Made by a program: the position numbers and the translations under genes
Notes under the pieces: model-generated
What the model saw: only the letters and a program-made list of their open reading frames with translations
Database searches by the model: none
Told to the model about the DNA's origin: nothing
Source: an uncultured Maritimibacter sp.
Lineage (GTDB): Bacteria > Pseudomonadota > Alphaproteobacteria > Rhodobacterales > Rhodobacteraceae
DNA: 40,987 nucleotides
Assembly: GCA_913063035.1 (NCBI GenBank)
Contig: CAJXYS010000030.1
Span: 1 to 40,987, forward strand
Direction of reading: 5' to 3'
Shown: positions 31,570 through 40,011 of the stretch, piece after piece
How the letters are laid out: the number at the start of each line of letters is the position of its first letter
Numbering within the stretch: the first letter of the stretch is position 1

Positions 31570-31911
31570 TCAGGCCTTGTGATCGTGGCGGATCCCCGCG
31601 CCGCCCAGCGTCTGCCGGCGACCGCCGCGGTCGTAGGTCTCGAGGTTCGGGGGCGTGTCGCGCGCGGCGGAAAGCCGGAGCTGGGCGGATTGTATGCCGC
31701 TCAGCGCGGCGGCCAGCAGCCGGGCGTTGCGGTGGGCCGAGCGCGAGAGCGCCTCGACGGTCTCGCGGTCGACCCCGGCGCTTGGCAGGGCCGCGGCGAG
31801 CCGGGTTTTCTCGGGCACGAGGCGGGCCAGGGCCGCGAGATCGCCGGATAGCAGGAGCCGGCGCTCCCGATCCATCAGGCTGGCCAGCGCGCGAACGTCA
31901 CGCCGGGTCAT
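31570..31911 (-). CDS. FlgN-like flagellar chaperone
   Basis: A 113-aa protein with a helical N-terminal part (DVRALASLMDRERRLLLSGD, LAALARLVPEKTRLAAAL) and HRNARLLAAALSGIQSAQLR, followed by a polar tail. The pattern resembles FlgN-type chaperones, which bind the junction proteins FlgK and FlgL before export. FlgN is weakly conserved, so the call depends on pattern and context. The ATG at 31911 lies inside the end of flgJ (14-base overlap); upstream residues in this frame have no helical pattern. It is the last gene of the short flgJ-flgN unit. Confidence 0.65.
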   Translation of the reverse strand: MTRRDVRALASLMDRERRLLLSGDLAALARLVPEKTRLAAALPSAGVDRETVEALSRSAHRNARLLAAALSGIQSAQLRLSAARDTPPNLETYDRGGRRQTLGGAGIRHDHKA

Positions 31912-32185
31912 CGGCCCGCCCCTTGAGCGACTCGAAGATCGACTCCGCCAGGCCGAAGCCGCCGGCCTCAGCCAGGGCGCGGGCCTGGGCGTCGCGCAGG
32001 AAAGACGCGAACTGGTCTTCACCCGCGCCGCCGCCAAAGGCGGAAGGGGTCTCACCGAGACCGGCGGATTTCAGCATCTGCGAGATGAAACTCGCCTCGA
32101 GCGCGCGGGCCGCGTCGCGCAGCCGGTCCTCCGTCTCGGGGCGCAGGGCGGGCGGCGGGGCGGCGGGATGTGGCGTGATCTGCAT
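31898..32185 (-). CDS. flgJ: FlgJ-like rod-binding protein without muramidase domain
   Basis: A 95-aa protein corresponding only to the N-terminal rod-capping domain of FlgJ: LRDAARALEASFISQMLKSA, GEDQFASFLRDAQARALAEA, GGFGLAESIFESL. The peptidoglycan hydrolase domain found in enterobacterial FlgJ (about 313 aa) is absent; SltF at 17440-18183 probably supplies that activity, as in Rhodobacter sphaeroides. The ATG at 32185 follows GAGG by 6 bases; a TTG at 32206 would add 7 residues. It is divergent from fliK. Confidence 0.85.
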   Translation of the reverse strand: MQITPHPAAPPPALRPETEDRLRDAARALEASFISQMLKSAGLGETPSAFGGGAGEDQFASFLRDAQARALAEAGGFGLAESIFESLKGRADDPA

Positions 32186-32230
32186 ATCGGCCTCGATTCC
32201 TGACAAGTTTCCGGATTTTCCCCCGCACGG

Positions 32231-32245
32231 GTAAAGAAGCGGTAA
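32231..32245. promoter_or_regulatory. Weak CtrA-like box between divergent flgJ and fliK
   Basis: GTAA at 32231-32234, seven bases, GTAA at 32242-32245, followed by C: 6 of 8 positions of TTAA-N7-TTAA with the exact spacing. It lies in the 106-base gap between flgJ (minus) and fliK (plus), a gap expected to hold promoters for both. Confidence 0.4.
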
Positions 32246-32291
32246 CCCGCGCCATGCAAGCTGCCCCGGTGACAGAAATCCGGAGGCGCAC

Positions 32292-33464
32292 GTGCATATC
32301 CTGATCCTGCCGACCGAGCCGCGCGGCGACGCCGCCCCGTCCCGCGCCAGCGGCGACGGGCCCGGCGCCGCAGCTGTGCCGGCCGACGGCTCCGTGCCCG
32401 TCGTCCGGGCGGGATTCGTCGCCGTCCTGGCACGAACCGGTCACGACCCCTCCGACGGGTCGGGCGAGGATACGGCCGCCTGGCCGCAGGCGGCGCCGGC
32501 GCCCCCCATGGCCGACCCCGGCCGCGCCGAGACGACCCGGCCGCCGGCCCGGGGGCCTGCCTCGCCGCCCGCCCATGCCCCGGCCCCGCTCGCGCCGGCG
32601 TCCGGGGCGGGCGCCCCGACCGCGCCGACCGTGCCGGAGGTGCGGGCAGGCGATCCGGGCCGCCCTGTGGATCCCCCCGGGACCGAGATGCCGCGCCCGC
32701 GGCCCGACACGGCCGCGGCCCCGCTGGCGGCACCCCTAGCGCCCCGGGCCCGAGCCCTGCCCATGGCCGATGGGGCGGACCTGCCCCCGCGCGTCGAAGC
32801 GCGCCTGCACGCCACGACCGCCCGGCCCGCCCCCGCCGCCGCGCCCAGGATCGATGCGCCGTCGCCAGCGGCGGTGCCCGCCGGCCCCTCCGCGCAAGGG
32901 GGGCGTTCGGCGGAAACCACGGGCCGCGCGGCCGGTCCCGAAATGTTGGGGATTTTCGAGGATCCGGCCGCCGCGTCGGATCTGCGTCCGGGGGATCGCC
33001 CGGGCGCGGAGCGCGTTTTCCAGGCTTCCGGACCCCTGGCCGCCGACCGCGGTGCACAGACGCCGCCCGCGCTGGCCCGCGCGGTCTCGGCCCAGCTGGC
33101 CGAGGCGGCGCGCCTCGATCCAGGCCGGCCGGTGGAAATCCGTCTCGAGCCGCAGGAACTCGGGCAGGTGCGCATGACCCTGAGCCTGACCGATCAGGGC
33201 GTCACCGTGGCGATGTCGGTCGAGCGGCCCGAGACCCTCGAACTCATCCGGCGGCACGTGGACATGCTAGCGCAGGATTTCGCCCGGCTGGGTCTCGGCA
33301 CCGCCGGCTTCAGCTTTGCCCGCCAGGACGGCGGCGGGGACCAGGCCGCCGGAACGCCGGTGTCCGCGGGCCTCGCGGCGCAAGAGACCACCGGCGAAAC
33401 GGATGCGGCGCAGCGGATCACACTCCGCGCGGCGACCGATGGCGGCATGGATATCAGGCTCTGA
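32292..33464 (+). CDS. fliK: Flagellar hook-length control protein FliK
   Basis: A 390-aa protein whose first about 240 residues are Pro/Ala/Gly-rich and probably unfolded, and whose C-terminal domain (about 260-350: GRPVEIRLEPQELGQVRMTL, GVTVAMSVERPETLELIRRH, VDMLAQDFARLGLG) is the FliK substrate-specificity-switch domain. FliK measures hook length and acts on FlhB. The start is GTG at 32292, preceded by GGAGG at 5 bases. It lies 11 bases before flgD, whose product is needed at the same stage. Confidence 0.88.
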   Translation: MHILILPTEPRGDAAPSRASGDGPGAAAVPADGSVPVVRAGFVAVLARTGHDPSDGSGEDTAAWPQAAPAPPMADPGRAETTRPPARGPASPPAHAPAPLAPASGAGAPTAPTVPEVRAGDPGRPVDPPGTEMPRPRPDTAAAPLAAPLAPRARALPMADGADLPPRVEARLHATTARPAPAAAPRIDAPSPAAVPAGPSAQGGRSAETTGRAAGPEMLGIFEDPAAASDLRPGDRPGAERVFQASGPLAADRGAQTPPALARAVSAQLAEAARLDPGRPVEIRLEPQELGQVRMTLSLTDQGVTVAMSVERPETLELIRRHVDMLAQDFARLGLGTAGFSFARQDGGGDQAAGTPVSAGLAAQETTGETDAAQRITLRAATDGGMDIRL

Positions 33465-33475
33465 AAGGACAGGAG

Positions 33476-34147
33476 ATGGACCCGATCAATCCCGCAACGG
33501 CCGGAGCCGGATCCGCGGCATCGTCACCCCAGCAGCTCGGCGCTGCCGAGATGGTGACCTCGGATTTCGAGACGTTCCTGAAAATGATGACCGAGCAGCT
33601 CAAGCATCAGGATCCGCTCAACCCGCTCGACAGCAACGACTTCGCGATGCAATTGGCGACGTTTTCGGGGGTCGAACAGCAGGTGCAGACCAACTCGCTG
33701 CTGACCGCCATCCAAAGCCAGCTTGGCGCCGCCGACGCGACGGCGCTGGCGGGGTGGGTCGGGCTGGAAGCCCGCGCCGCGGTGCCGGCCGATTTCGACG
33801 GAACACCGCTGGAACTGGTGCCGCGCTTCGCCACCGGCGCCGAGAGCGCGCGGCTCGTGGTCCAGGATCCGGCGGGGCGCATCGTGCAGTCGCTGCCGCT
33901 GACCGTCGCGGACGGTCCCGTCGTCTGGACGGGCGCCGATGCGGCCGGCGCGATCCTGCCGGCCGGGCGCTACAGCTTCACGGTAGAGAGCGAGACCTCC
34001 GGTGGCGAGACGGAGACACACCCCGCCGAGGTCTACGCCGCGGTGCGGGAGGCCCGGCTGGACGGCGAGCGCACGCTTCTCGTCCTGGCAGGCGGGGCGG
34101 AGGTGCCGGCCTCCGAGATCAGCGCGGTGCGCGCCGCCGACGACTGA
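33476..34147 (+). CDS. flgD: Flagellar hook cap protein FlgD
   Basis: A 223-aa hook-assembly scaffold. The N-terminal FETFLKMMTEQLKHQDPLNP and LDSNDFAMQLATFSGVEQQV are the hallmark of FlgD. The C-terminal half (about 100-223) has the Ig-like/tudor-like fold pattern (LVVQDPAGRIVQSLPL, GAILPAGRYSFTVESETSGG). AAAGGA precedes the ATG by 8 bases. It is the last flagellar gene in the window and converges with ubiB, leaving a gap of only 14 bases and no visible terminator. Confidence 0.93.
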   Translation: MDPINPATAGAGSAASSPQQLGAAEMVTSDFETFLKMMTEQLKHQDPLNPLDSNDFAMQLATFSGVEQQVQTNSLLTAIQSQLGAADATALAGWVGLEARAAVPADFDGTPLELVPRFATGAESARLVVQDPAGRIVQSLPLTVADGPVVWTGADAAGAILPAGRYSFTVESETSGGETETHPAEVYAAVREARLDGERTLLVLAGGAEVPASEISAVRAADD

Positions 34148-34161
34148 TCGGCCCCCGGCGT

Positions 34162-35691
34162 TCACAGGCCGAGATAGGCGGCGAAACCCGCGGCCGACGC
34201 GGCGGCGCCCAGCGCGGCCCAGGCCACCGGGTGCCATCCCCGGCGCGGCGGGTCCGGCTGCGGCGGGTCGACTTGCGCCATGATCGCGGCTTCGGCGAGC
34301 TTGGGCAGACGCGGCCCGAACCGGGCCAGGACCTTCGCCGTCTCGGCGAGGTCGCGGGCAAAGGCGCGCGGGCCGACATTGGTGCGGATGTAATCCTCGA
34401 CAACGGGCTGCGCGACTTCCCAGATGTTGATGTTCGGATGAAGCGACCGCGCCACGCCCTCGACCACCACCATGGTACGCTGAAGCAGGATCAGCTCCGT
34501 CCGGGTTTCCATGCCGAAGCGTTCGGTCACCTCGAACAGGTAGGCCAAGAGCTTTGCCATCGAGATCTGGCTCGCGTCCATGCCGAAGATGGGCTCGCCC
34601 ACCGATCTTAGCGCCTGGGCAAAGGCGTCGATGTCGCGGTCGGCGGGCACGTAGCCGGCCTCGAAATGCACCTCGGCCACGCGGCGGTAGTCCTTGCGGA
34701 TGAAGCCCATCAGGATCTCTGCGTAGACCCGGCGCGTGTATTCGTCGATCCGCCCCATGATCCCGAAATCCAGCGCCACGATGTCGCCGCTGTCGGACAC
34801 CTTGAGATTGCCCTGATGCATGTCCGCGTGGAAGTATCCGTCCCGGAGCGCGTGGCGAAGGAACATCTGCAGCACGCGTTCGCCCAGCGACGTCAGGTCG
34901 TGCCCGGCGGCCCGCAGCGCGGGCACGTCCCCCATGGGAATACCGCCCACCCAGTCCAGCACCAGCACCCGGCGACCTGACAGCGGCCAGTGGTTTTCCG
35001 GTACGGTGAAACCCGGATCGTCGGCGGTCGAGGCCGCGAATTCCGCCGCCGCCGCGCCCTCGAGACGCAGGTCCAGCTCCTTCATCACCACGCCTTCGAA
35101 ATGGGCGATCACGTCCGTCGGCTTCAGCCGGCGCGAGGCGGGAGAGAGCCGTTCGATCATGTTGGCGACGAAGTAGAAGGCGTCGATGTCCCGGCGGAAG
35201 GCGCGTTCGATGCCCGGGCGCAGGATCTTCACCGCGACGTCGCGGCCGGTGCTGCGCAGCCGCGCCCGATGAACCTGCGCGATCGACGCGGCCGCGACCG
35301 GTTCGCTGAATTCGCTGAAGGCGGCGTCGGCGGCGATCTCGATTTCCCGCTCGAAGGAGGCCTTGGCGGTGGCGGTGTCGAAAGGCGGCAGCTTGTCCTG
35401 CAGAACCCGAAGCTGCTGGGCAAGCTCGTCGCCCACCACGTCGGGACGTGTCGACAGGATCTGGCCGAACTTGATGTAGGCCGGGCCCATGGCGGTCAGC
35501 GCACGGGTCACCGGGGGCATGGTCGGGTCGCCCTTGGCGCCGAGCCACTTGAACGGCCAGCCGACCACCCGCGCGGCGAGCCGCATCTGGGGCGGCGCGT
35601 TCACGGCCTTGAGCGCGACCCCCATGGCGCCCGTGCGCTCGAAGGTGGCGCCGGTGCGGATCAGGCTCCAGATATTGTGGGGTCCGCGCAT
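34162..35691 (-). CDS. ubiB: Ubiquinone biosynthesis protein UbiB (ABC1/COQ8-like atypical kinase)
   Basis: A 509-aa protein of the UbiB/COQ8 atypical kinase-like family, needed for ubiquinone synthesis, probably by handling lipid intermediates at the membrane. It has the diagnostic KxGQ motif (K74-F-G-Q77), the alanine-rich nucleotide loop ([14 protein letters not shown]), and the kinase-like [13 protein letters not shown] and [10 protein letters not shown]. The C-terminus ends with a membrane segment ([20 protein letters not shown]). It lies 3 bases after ubiE, in the same minus-strand operon. Confidence 0.95.
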   Translation of the reverse strand: MRGPHNIWSLIRTGATFERTGAMGVALKAVNAPPQMRLAARVVGWPFKWLGAKGDPTMPPVTRALTAMGPAYIKFGQILSTRPDVVGDELAQQLRVLQDKLPPFDTATAKASFEREIEIAADAAFSEFSEPVAAASIAQVHRARLRSTGRDVAVKILRPGIERAFRRDIDAFYFVANMIERLSPASRRLKPTDVIAHFEGVVMKELDLRLEGAAAAEFAASTADDPGFTVPENHWPLSGRRVLVLDWVGGIPMGDVPALRAAGHDLTSLGERVLQMFLRHALRDGYFHADMHQGNLKVSDSGDIVALDFGIMGRIDEYTRRVYAEILMGFIRKDYRRVAEVHFEAGYVPADRDIDAFAQALRSVGEPIFGMDASQISMAKLLAYLFEVTERFGMETRTELILLQRTMVVVEGVARSLHPNINIWEVAQPVVEDYIRTNVGPRAFARDLAETAKVLARFGPRLPKLAEAAIMAQVDPPQPDPPRRGWHPVAWAALGAAASAAGFAAYLGL

Positions 35692-35694
35692 GGC

Positions 35695-36444
35695 CTAGAT
35701 TTTCCAGCCGGAATGAAGCGCGGCGACACCGAAGGTCAGGTTGCGGAACTTGACGTTCTCGAAGCCCGCCGCGCGGATCATCGCCGCAAAGCTCTCCTGA
35801 TCGGGGAAGCGGCGAATGCTTTCGACAAGATACTGGTAGCTCTCGCGGTCATTCGCGATCAGGCGGCCCATTTCCGGGATGACGTTGTAAGAGTAGCGGT
35901 CGTAGAGCCATTGCAGCCCGTGGTTCGGCAGCTGGCTGAATTCCAGGACCATCAGCCGGCCGCCCGGCCGCAGCACGCGGAACGCCTCGGTCAGCGCATC
36001 CTCGATCCGGGTCACGTTTCGAATGCCGAAGGAGATCGTGTAGACGTCGAAGCTGTTATCCTCGAAGGGCAGGGCCATCGCGTCGCCCACCACCCAGTCC
36101 AGCCGGTCGGCAAGCTGCGCGGCCTCGGCGCGCTTTCGGCCCTCCACCAGCATGCTCTCGGTCATGTCCAGAACGGTCGCGGTGGCGCCGGGCGCGCGAT
36201 CGAGGAAGCGGAAGGCGATGTCGCCGGTGCCGCCGGCCACGTCCAGCAGGCGCTGGCCGTTCCGGGGGGCGAGCCAGTCCATCATCGCATCCTTCCAGAC
36301 GCGGTGGATGCCCATGGACATGACATCGTTCATCACGTCGTATTTCGAGGCGACGTTGGTAAAGACGCCGTGGACCATCCCGGCCTTCTGGTCCTCGGGC
36401 ACGGTCTGGCGGCCGAAATGGGTCGTTTTGGGCGCGTCGGTCAT
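35695..36444 (-). CDS. ubiE: Ubiquinone/menaquinone C-methyltransferase UbiE
   Basis: A 249-aa SAM-dependent methyltransferase that adds the C-methyl group of the quinone ring. It shows [20 protein letters not shown] and WKDAMMDWL of UbiE/COQ5 signature 1, SAM motif [16 protein letters not shown], and [20 protein letters not shown] with [12 protein letters not shown] of signature 2. The ATG at 36444 gives the typical length; the reading frame stays open upstream across mutM but only as an artefact of GC content. It is divergent from mutM. Confidence 0.96.
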   Translation of the reverse strand: MTDAPKTTHFGRQTVPEDQKAGMVHGVFTNVASKYDVMNDVMSMGIHRVWKDAMMDWLAPRNGQRLLDVAGGTGDIAFRFLDRAPGATATVLDMTESMLVEGRKRAEAAQLADRLDWVVGDAMALPFEDNSFDVYTISFGIRNVTRIEDALTEAFRVLRPGGRLMVLEFSQLPNHGLQWLYDRYSYNVIPEMGRLIANDRESYQYLVESIRRFPDQESFAAMIRAAGFENVKFRNLTFGVAALHSGWKI

Positions 36445-36528
36445 GGGTCTTGCACTCGGCTGAAACTCCCCCTCCTTATAGGGCGCCAGAGGGGCGGAGC
36501 AATGCGTCCTTTCCGAACGGAGGCGATT

Positions 36529-37395
36529 GTGCCCGAACTGCCCGAAGTCGAAACCGTGCGCCGGGGACTGGAGCCGGTGATGGCTGGAAAACGGATCGCG
36601 CGTGCCGATGTGCGGCGCCCCGATCTGCGCTGGCCGCTGCCCGACCGGCTTGCCGCGCGGCTGACCGGTCAACGCGTCCTGCACCTGGGGCGGCGGTCGA
36701 AATACCTGCTGTTGGCGCTGTCCTCGGGCGAGACACTGATCGTGCATCTGGGCATGTCGGGGCGGCTGCTGGTCAGCCTGCCCGATGCGGCGCGCCACGC
36801 CGTGGCGCAGTTCCACCACGATCATCCGGCGCCCGATAAGCATGACCATGTCGTGCTCGACATGGAGGGAGGCGCGCGAATCACGTTCAACGACGCGCGG
36901 CGTTTCGGGGCGATGGACCTGGTGGCGACCGCGACCGCGGCGGAACACTGGCTGCTGGCCGGCCTCGGGCCGGAGCCGCTGGGCAACGCCTTCGACGAGT
37001 CGTACCTGGCGGCGCGGCTTGCCGGGCGCCGCACGCCCATGAAGGCGGCGTTGCTCGATCAGCGGGTCGTGGCGGGGCTCGGCAACATCTATGTCTGCGA
37101 GGCGCTTTGGCGGGCGCGCATCTCGCCGCGGCGAAAGGCCGGGAATCTCGGCCAAAAAAGGCTGCAGAGCCTGGTGCCGGCCATCCGGGCCGTCCTGCAG
37201 GACGCGATTGCGGCCGGGGGATCCTCGCTGCGCGATTACCGGCAGGCCGACGGCGAGCTCGGCTATTTCCAGCACGCGTTCGCCGTATATGGGCGCGAGG
37301 GCGAGACATGCCGCCGCGACGCCTGCGGCGGAACGATTGCGCGGATCGTTCAATCGGGACGGTCGACTTTCTATTGTCCGGGATGCCAGAGATAG
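36529..37395 (+). CDS. mutM: Formamidopyrimidine-DNA glycosylase MutM (Fpg)
   Basis: A 288-aa base-excision repair enzyme that removes 8-oxoguanine and formamidopyrimidines and nicks the strand. The GTG at 36529 is chosen because it makes the catalytic proline residue 2 ([13 protein letters not shown]); an ATG at 36502 would add nine residues before it and block catalysis. A GGAGG site precedes the GTG. Other features are [40 protein letters not shown] and a C-terminal zinc finger with CX4C (CRRDAC) and CPGC. Confidence 0.96.
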   Translation: MPELPEVETVRRGLEPVMAGKRIARADVRRPDLRWPLPDRLAARLTGQRVLHLGRRSKYLLLALSSGETLIVHLGMSGRLLVSLPDAARHAVAQFHHDHPAPDKHDHVVLDMEGGARITFNDARRFGAMDLVATATAAEHWLLAGLGPEPLGNAFDESYLAARLAGRRTPMKAALLDQRVVAGLGNIYVCEALWRARISPRRKAGNLGQKRLQSLVPAIRAVLQDAIAAGGSSLRDYRQADGELGYFQHAFAVYGREGETCRRDACGGTIARIVQSGRSTFYCPGCQR

Positions 37396-37455
37396 GTTGA
37401 ACGCGGGCCGATAGCTGGTAAGGAATCTGGCCGAGATCATCAAAAGGGTTCCCGG

Positions 37456-38232
37456 ATGGCTTACGAGACGCTGATCGTCGAGGTCGAGGACCACGTCGCG
37501 CTGATAAAGCTCAACAGACCGGACGCGCTGAACGCGCTCAACAGCACGCTGCTGTCCGAGCTCGCCAAGGCGCTGAAGGCAGCCGAAGACAACGACAAGG
37601 TCCGCGCGATCGTGCTGACCGGGTCGTCCAAGGCCTTCGCGGCCGGGGCGGATATCAAGGAGATGTCCGAGAAGAGCTTCGTCGAGGTTTTCACCGAGGA
37701 TCTGTTCGGCGCCGAGGTCGAGCAGATGCTTCGCTGTCGCAAGCCGATCATCGCGGCGGTGGCCGGCTACGCGCTGGGCGGGGGCTGCGAACTGGCGATG
37801 ATGTGCGACTTCATCATCGCGGCCGACACGGCGAAGTTCGGCCAGCCCGAGATCAATCTCGGCGTGGTCGCCGGCATCGGCGGAACCCAGCGCCTGACCA
37901 AGTTCGTCGGCAAGTCGAAGTCGATGGACATGCATCTGACCGGGCGCTTCATGGATGCCGAAGAGGCTGAACGCGCCGGGCTCGTGAGCCGCGTGGTGCC
38001 CGCCAAGAAGCTCATGGACGAGGCGATGGCCGCCGCCCAGAAGATCGCCGAGAAATCGCAGATCACGACGCTGGCGGTGAAGGAAGCGGTGAACCGGTCC
38101 TACGAGACGACGCTACGCGAGGGGCTGCTCTTCGAGCGCCGCCTCTTCCACTCGCTCTTCGCAACGGAAGACCAGAAAGAGGGCATGTCCGCCTTCCTCG
38201 AGAAGCGCGAGCCGCAGTTCCGCGACAAGTAG
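37456..38232 (+). CDS. Enoyl-CoA hydratase (crotonase family)
   Basis: A 258-aa cytoplasmic enzyme that hydrates trans-2-enoyl-CoA in fatty acid oxidation. The oxyanion-hole segment is [13 protein letters not shown], and the two catalytic glutamates are E112 ([13 protein letters not shown]) and E132 ([10 protein letters not shown]), 20 residues apart as in rat mitochondrial hydratase. Closest in style to short-chain enoyl-CoA hydratases. It lies 60 bases after mutM, in the same direction; the sequence between contains AAAGGG as a probable ribosome-binding site. It converges with the protease-like gene. Confidence 0.94.
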   Translation: MAYETLIVEVEDHVALIKLNRPDALNALNSTLLSELAKALKAAEDNDKVRAIVLTGSSKAFAAGADIKEMSEKSFVEVFTEDLFGAEVEQMLRCRKPIIAAVAGYALGGGCELAMMCDFIIAADTAKFGQPEINLGVVAGIGGTQRLTKFVGKSKSMDMHLTGRFMDAEEAERAGLVSRVVPAKKLMDEAMAAAQKIAEKSQITTLAVKEAVNRSYETTLREGLLFERRLFHSLFATEDQKEGMSAFLEKREPQFRDK

Positions 38233-38239
38233 GCCGTGT

Positions 38240-39172
38240 TCAGTCCGCGCCGGAAGCCGGACGCGGATGGGACGCGGTTTCGCGCAGGAAGGTGATCCGA
38301 CCCGCCGGCATGTTCCAGACACTGGGATGATCGGCCAGGAACCTGGCACCCAGTCGCAAGAGAACTGGCGCGCCGGGGCCGCGAATGTCCTCGACGCCGC
38401 CCGCTTCTACCAGGCGCAGCCAAACCCCATCGAAGGTGGCATTGCCAAAGACAAGGCCCGCCACCCGCCCGGTTCCGTCTCCGTCCGTGTGCAAATGTCC
38501 AGCGGCCATCAGCCCGGACCGCGTCTCTGCGTCGAGGTAGAACGTGCCGCCATCGCCGGTGTCGACGTCGATGGATACCGGCAGGCTGCCGACCCGCCCG
38601 GCCCATGTCGGCAGACTGCCTTCGGACAGAGCGAAATCGATATCGGTCCGGATGGCGCCCTGGTCGAGGCGCGGGAATGCCCGATCGCCGGTCTGCCCCG
38701 CATCCGAAAGCACCAGTTTCAGGCGCCCGAGATCCAGAAGGAAGGCGTGCCGCGACACCGCGGGCAGCCCCACGAAGCCGAGAAAATCCGCCCCGAGCCC
38801 ATCGCGGGTGAAGCCGAAATTTCCCGACAGCACCGGCGCGGGCAACTCCATGGGCATCTCGGCGATCATGACCGAGGGGACATCTTCGGAATGGCCCTGC
38901 ACGATGATGTCCTGGCCGGATGCGGTTTTCCCGCGTGCCAGTTCATGGCCGGGTGCGAGCGCGAGCGCATCGCGGTTCAGCATGACCGGATAGGCGGACC
39001 CGGTGTCGAACATCATCACGCCGGATCGCGCCCCAACACGGGCCGAGAGCATCGGTTTGCCATCGCGCAGCGTCAGCGGGATCGTGCGCGCCCCGGGGCT
39101 GCTGCCGAATAGCTCCGCGGCAGTGGCCGCCGGTGGGACAAGAGCGATCAGAATGCAGATGATCCATCGCAT
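38240..39172 (-). CDS. Exported aspartic protease-like protein (two DTG motifs)
   Basis: A 310-aa protein with a signal peptide (about 1-19, IICILIALVPPAATAAE). It has an aspartic-protease type motif MMFDTGSAYPVML (D56) and a second VSIDVDTGDGGTFYL (D204). Between them, DGLGADFLGFVGLPAVSRHA resembles the flap-distal DGxxGxDFL segment of retropepsin-like proteins. Two DTG motifs in one chain suggest two half-lobes as in pepsin-like enzymes. The ATG at 39172 is chosen for the signal peptide; the frame is open upstream to 39313. Substrate and localisation (periplasm) are inferred. It is alone in its direction. Confidence 0.7.
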   Translation of the reverse strand: MRWIICILIALVPPAATAAELFGSSPGARTIPLTLRDGKPMLSARVGARSGVMMFDTGSAYPVMLNRDALALAPGHELARGKTASGQDIIVQGHSEDVPSVMIAEMPMELPAPVLSGNFGFTRDGLGADFLGFVGLPAVSRHAFLLDLGRLKLVLSDAGQTGDRAFPRLDQGAIRTDIDFALSEGSLPTWAGRVGSLPVSIDVDTGDGGTFYLDAETRSGLMAAGHLHTDGDGTGRVAGLVFGNATFDGVWLRLVEAGGVEDIRGPGAPVLLRLGARFLADHPSVWNMPAGRITFLRETASHPRPASGAD

Positions 39173-39492
39173 GGGCAACTCCGTCTCTTTCCTTCCGCGG
39201 GGCTTTGCGGATCCGCGCCGCACCGGGGCGTGCGATTCCGTTTGCCGCAGTCTCGCACGATTGGCCCCTGCCGTGGAGCGTGGCGTCCGTCCCGTGGGGC
39301 GGTCCAGACCCATGCCGGCCGGGGCGCGTGGCGGTTCAAAAGGGTATTTGCATTCCGGGCCGTTTCCTCTATACGCCCGGACCAGACATGCGCGTGAGGC
39401 CCGCCTTGGCCGGAATCGCCCGGTAGCGAACCCGGGGTCGGGTCATCCCGCGCACATGCAATTTGACACCGACCCACGAAGGGAACACGCAT
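39173..39492 (+). promoter_or_regulatory. 320-base gap with rpsT promoter candidate and leader
   Basis: No gene is seen here. A sigma70-like pair is present: TTGCAT at 39348-39353 and TATACG at 39370-39375, spaced 16 bases, which would give an rpsT leader of about 110 bases. The promoter of the minus-strand protease-like gene must also lie here, but no clear pair was found for it. The ribosome-binding GAAGGGAA precedes rpsT. Confidence 0.4.
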
Positions 39493-39759
39493 ATGGCCAA
39501 TACGCCCCAGTCCAAGAAGCGCGCCCGCCAGAACGAGCGCCGCTATGCCGTCAACAAGGCGCGCCGGTCGCGCATCCGCACCTATCTGCGCCAGGTCGAG
39601 GAAGCGATCGCCGGCGGCAACAAGGAAGCCGCGGCCGAGGCGCTGCGCAAGGCTCAGCCCGAACTGATGCGCGGCGTCACCAAGGGCGTGATGCACAAGA
39701 ACACCGCGTCGCGCAAACTTTCGCGCCTGTCGGCCCGGGTGAAGGCGCTCGGCGCCTGA
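39493..39759 (+). CDS. rpsT: 30S ribosomal protein S20
   Basis: An 88-aa very basic protein of the small ribosomal subunit. [40 protein letters not shown] and [20 protein letters not shown] are typical S20 motifs. The ATG at 39493 with GAAGGGAA upstream gives the family length; the frame is open to 39463. A clear intrinsic terminator follows. The rpsT-dnaA closeness is common in Rhodobacterales. Confidence 0.97.
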   Translation: MANTPQSKKRARQNERRYAVNKARRSRIRTYLRQVEEAIAGGNKEAAAEALRKAQPELMRGVTKGVMHKNTASRKLSRLSARVKALGA

Positions 39760-39791
39760 GCCGTCCGCTCCATTGACGGTTTGATGACAGC

Positions 39792-39817
39792 AAGGCGCGC
39801 CTCCGGGCGCGCCTTTT
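39792..39817 (+). terminator. Intrinsic terminator of rpsT
   Basis: AAGGCGCGCC (39792-39801), loop TCCG, GGCGCGCCTT (39806-39815), then TT: a perfect 10-bp stem with a stable tetraloop and a T-run of four including the stem end. It lies 32 bases past the rpsT stop. Confidence 0.9.
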
Positions 39818-39836
39818 GCGTTTCGGGTGGTCGATT

Positions 39837-40011
39837 GCCCATCGAATGGGCGTCCTGAACCCGCGTCGGTTGCCGGCTGCGACGTTTCTGTAACAGTTTC
39901 GGGGATTCGGAATCAGCAAGCTTAGAGTCAAGCGCGAAGATAAGTTGCCGCCCATGTGAGCCTGTTGCTAGCTTCGACAGGCGATTCAAACCGCCTTTGG
40001 GGGAAGCTGCG
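39837..40011 (+). promoter_or_regulatory. Upstream region of rhodanese-dnaA with four GANTC sites
   Basis: This gap has no gene. It contains GANTC methylation sequences at 39904-39908, 39910-39914, 39925-39929 and 39983-39987; the first two form an inverted pair separated by one base. It also holds GCCCAT-CGA-ATGGGC (39837-39851), a perfect 6-bp inverted repeat, and CTGTAACAG. It must include the promoter of the rhodanese gene and probably dnaA. No DnaA box (TTATCCACA type) was found. The regulatory role of the GANTC cluster is inferred from CcrM control of dnaA in Caulobacter. Confidence 0.45.

Noticed and set aside
36445-36528. Sigma70 promoter for mutM (TTGCAC at 36450 and TTATAG at 36476)
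   Set aside because: The spacing is 20 bases and the match is weak, so it is not called; the divergent gap must still contain promoters.
34990-37395. One continuous 801-codon plus-strand frame ending in mutM
   Set aside because: The first 500 codons are antisense to ubiB and ubiE. MutM must start at the GTG at 36529 so that the catalytic proline is residue 2.
35695-37935. One continuous 746-codon minus-strand frame covering ubiE and the region of mutM and echA
   Set aside because: Only the part 35695-36444 matches UbiE; the upstream part is antisense to mutM and echA and lacks motifs.
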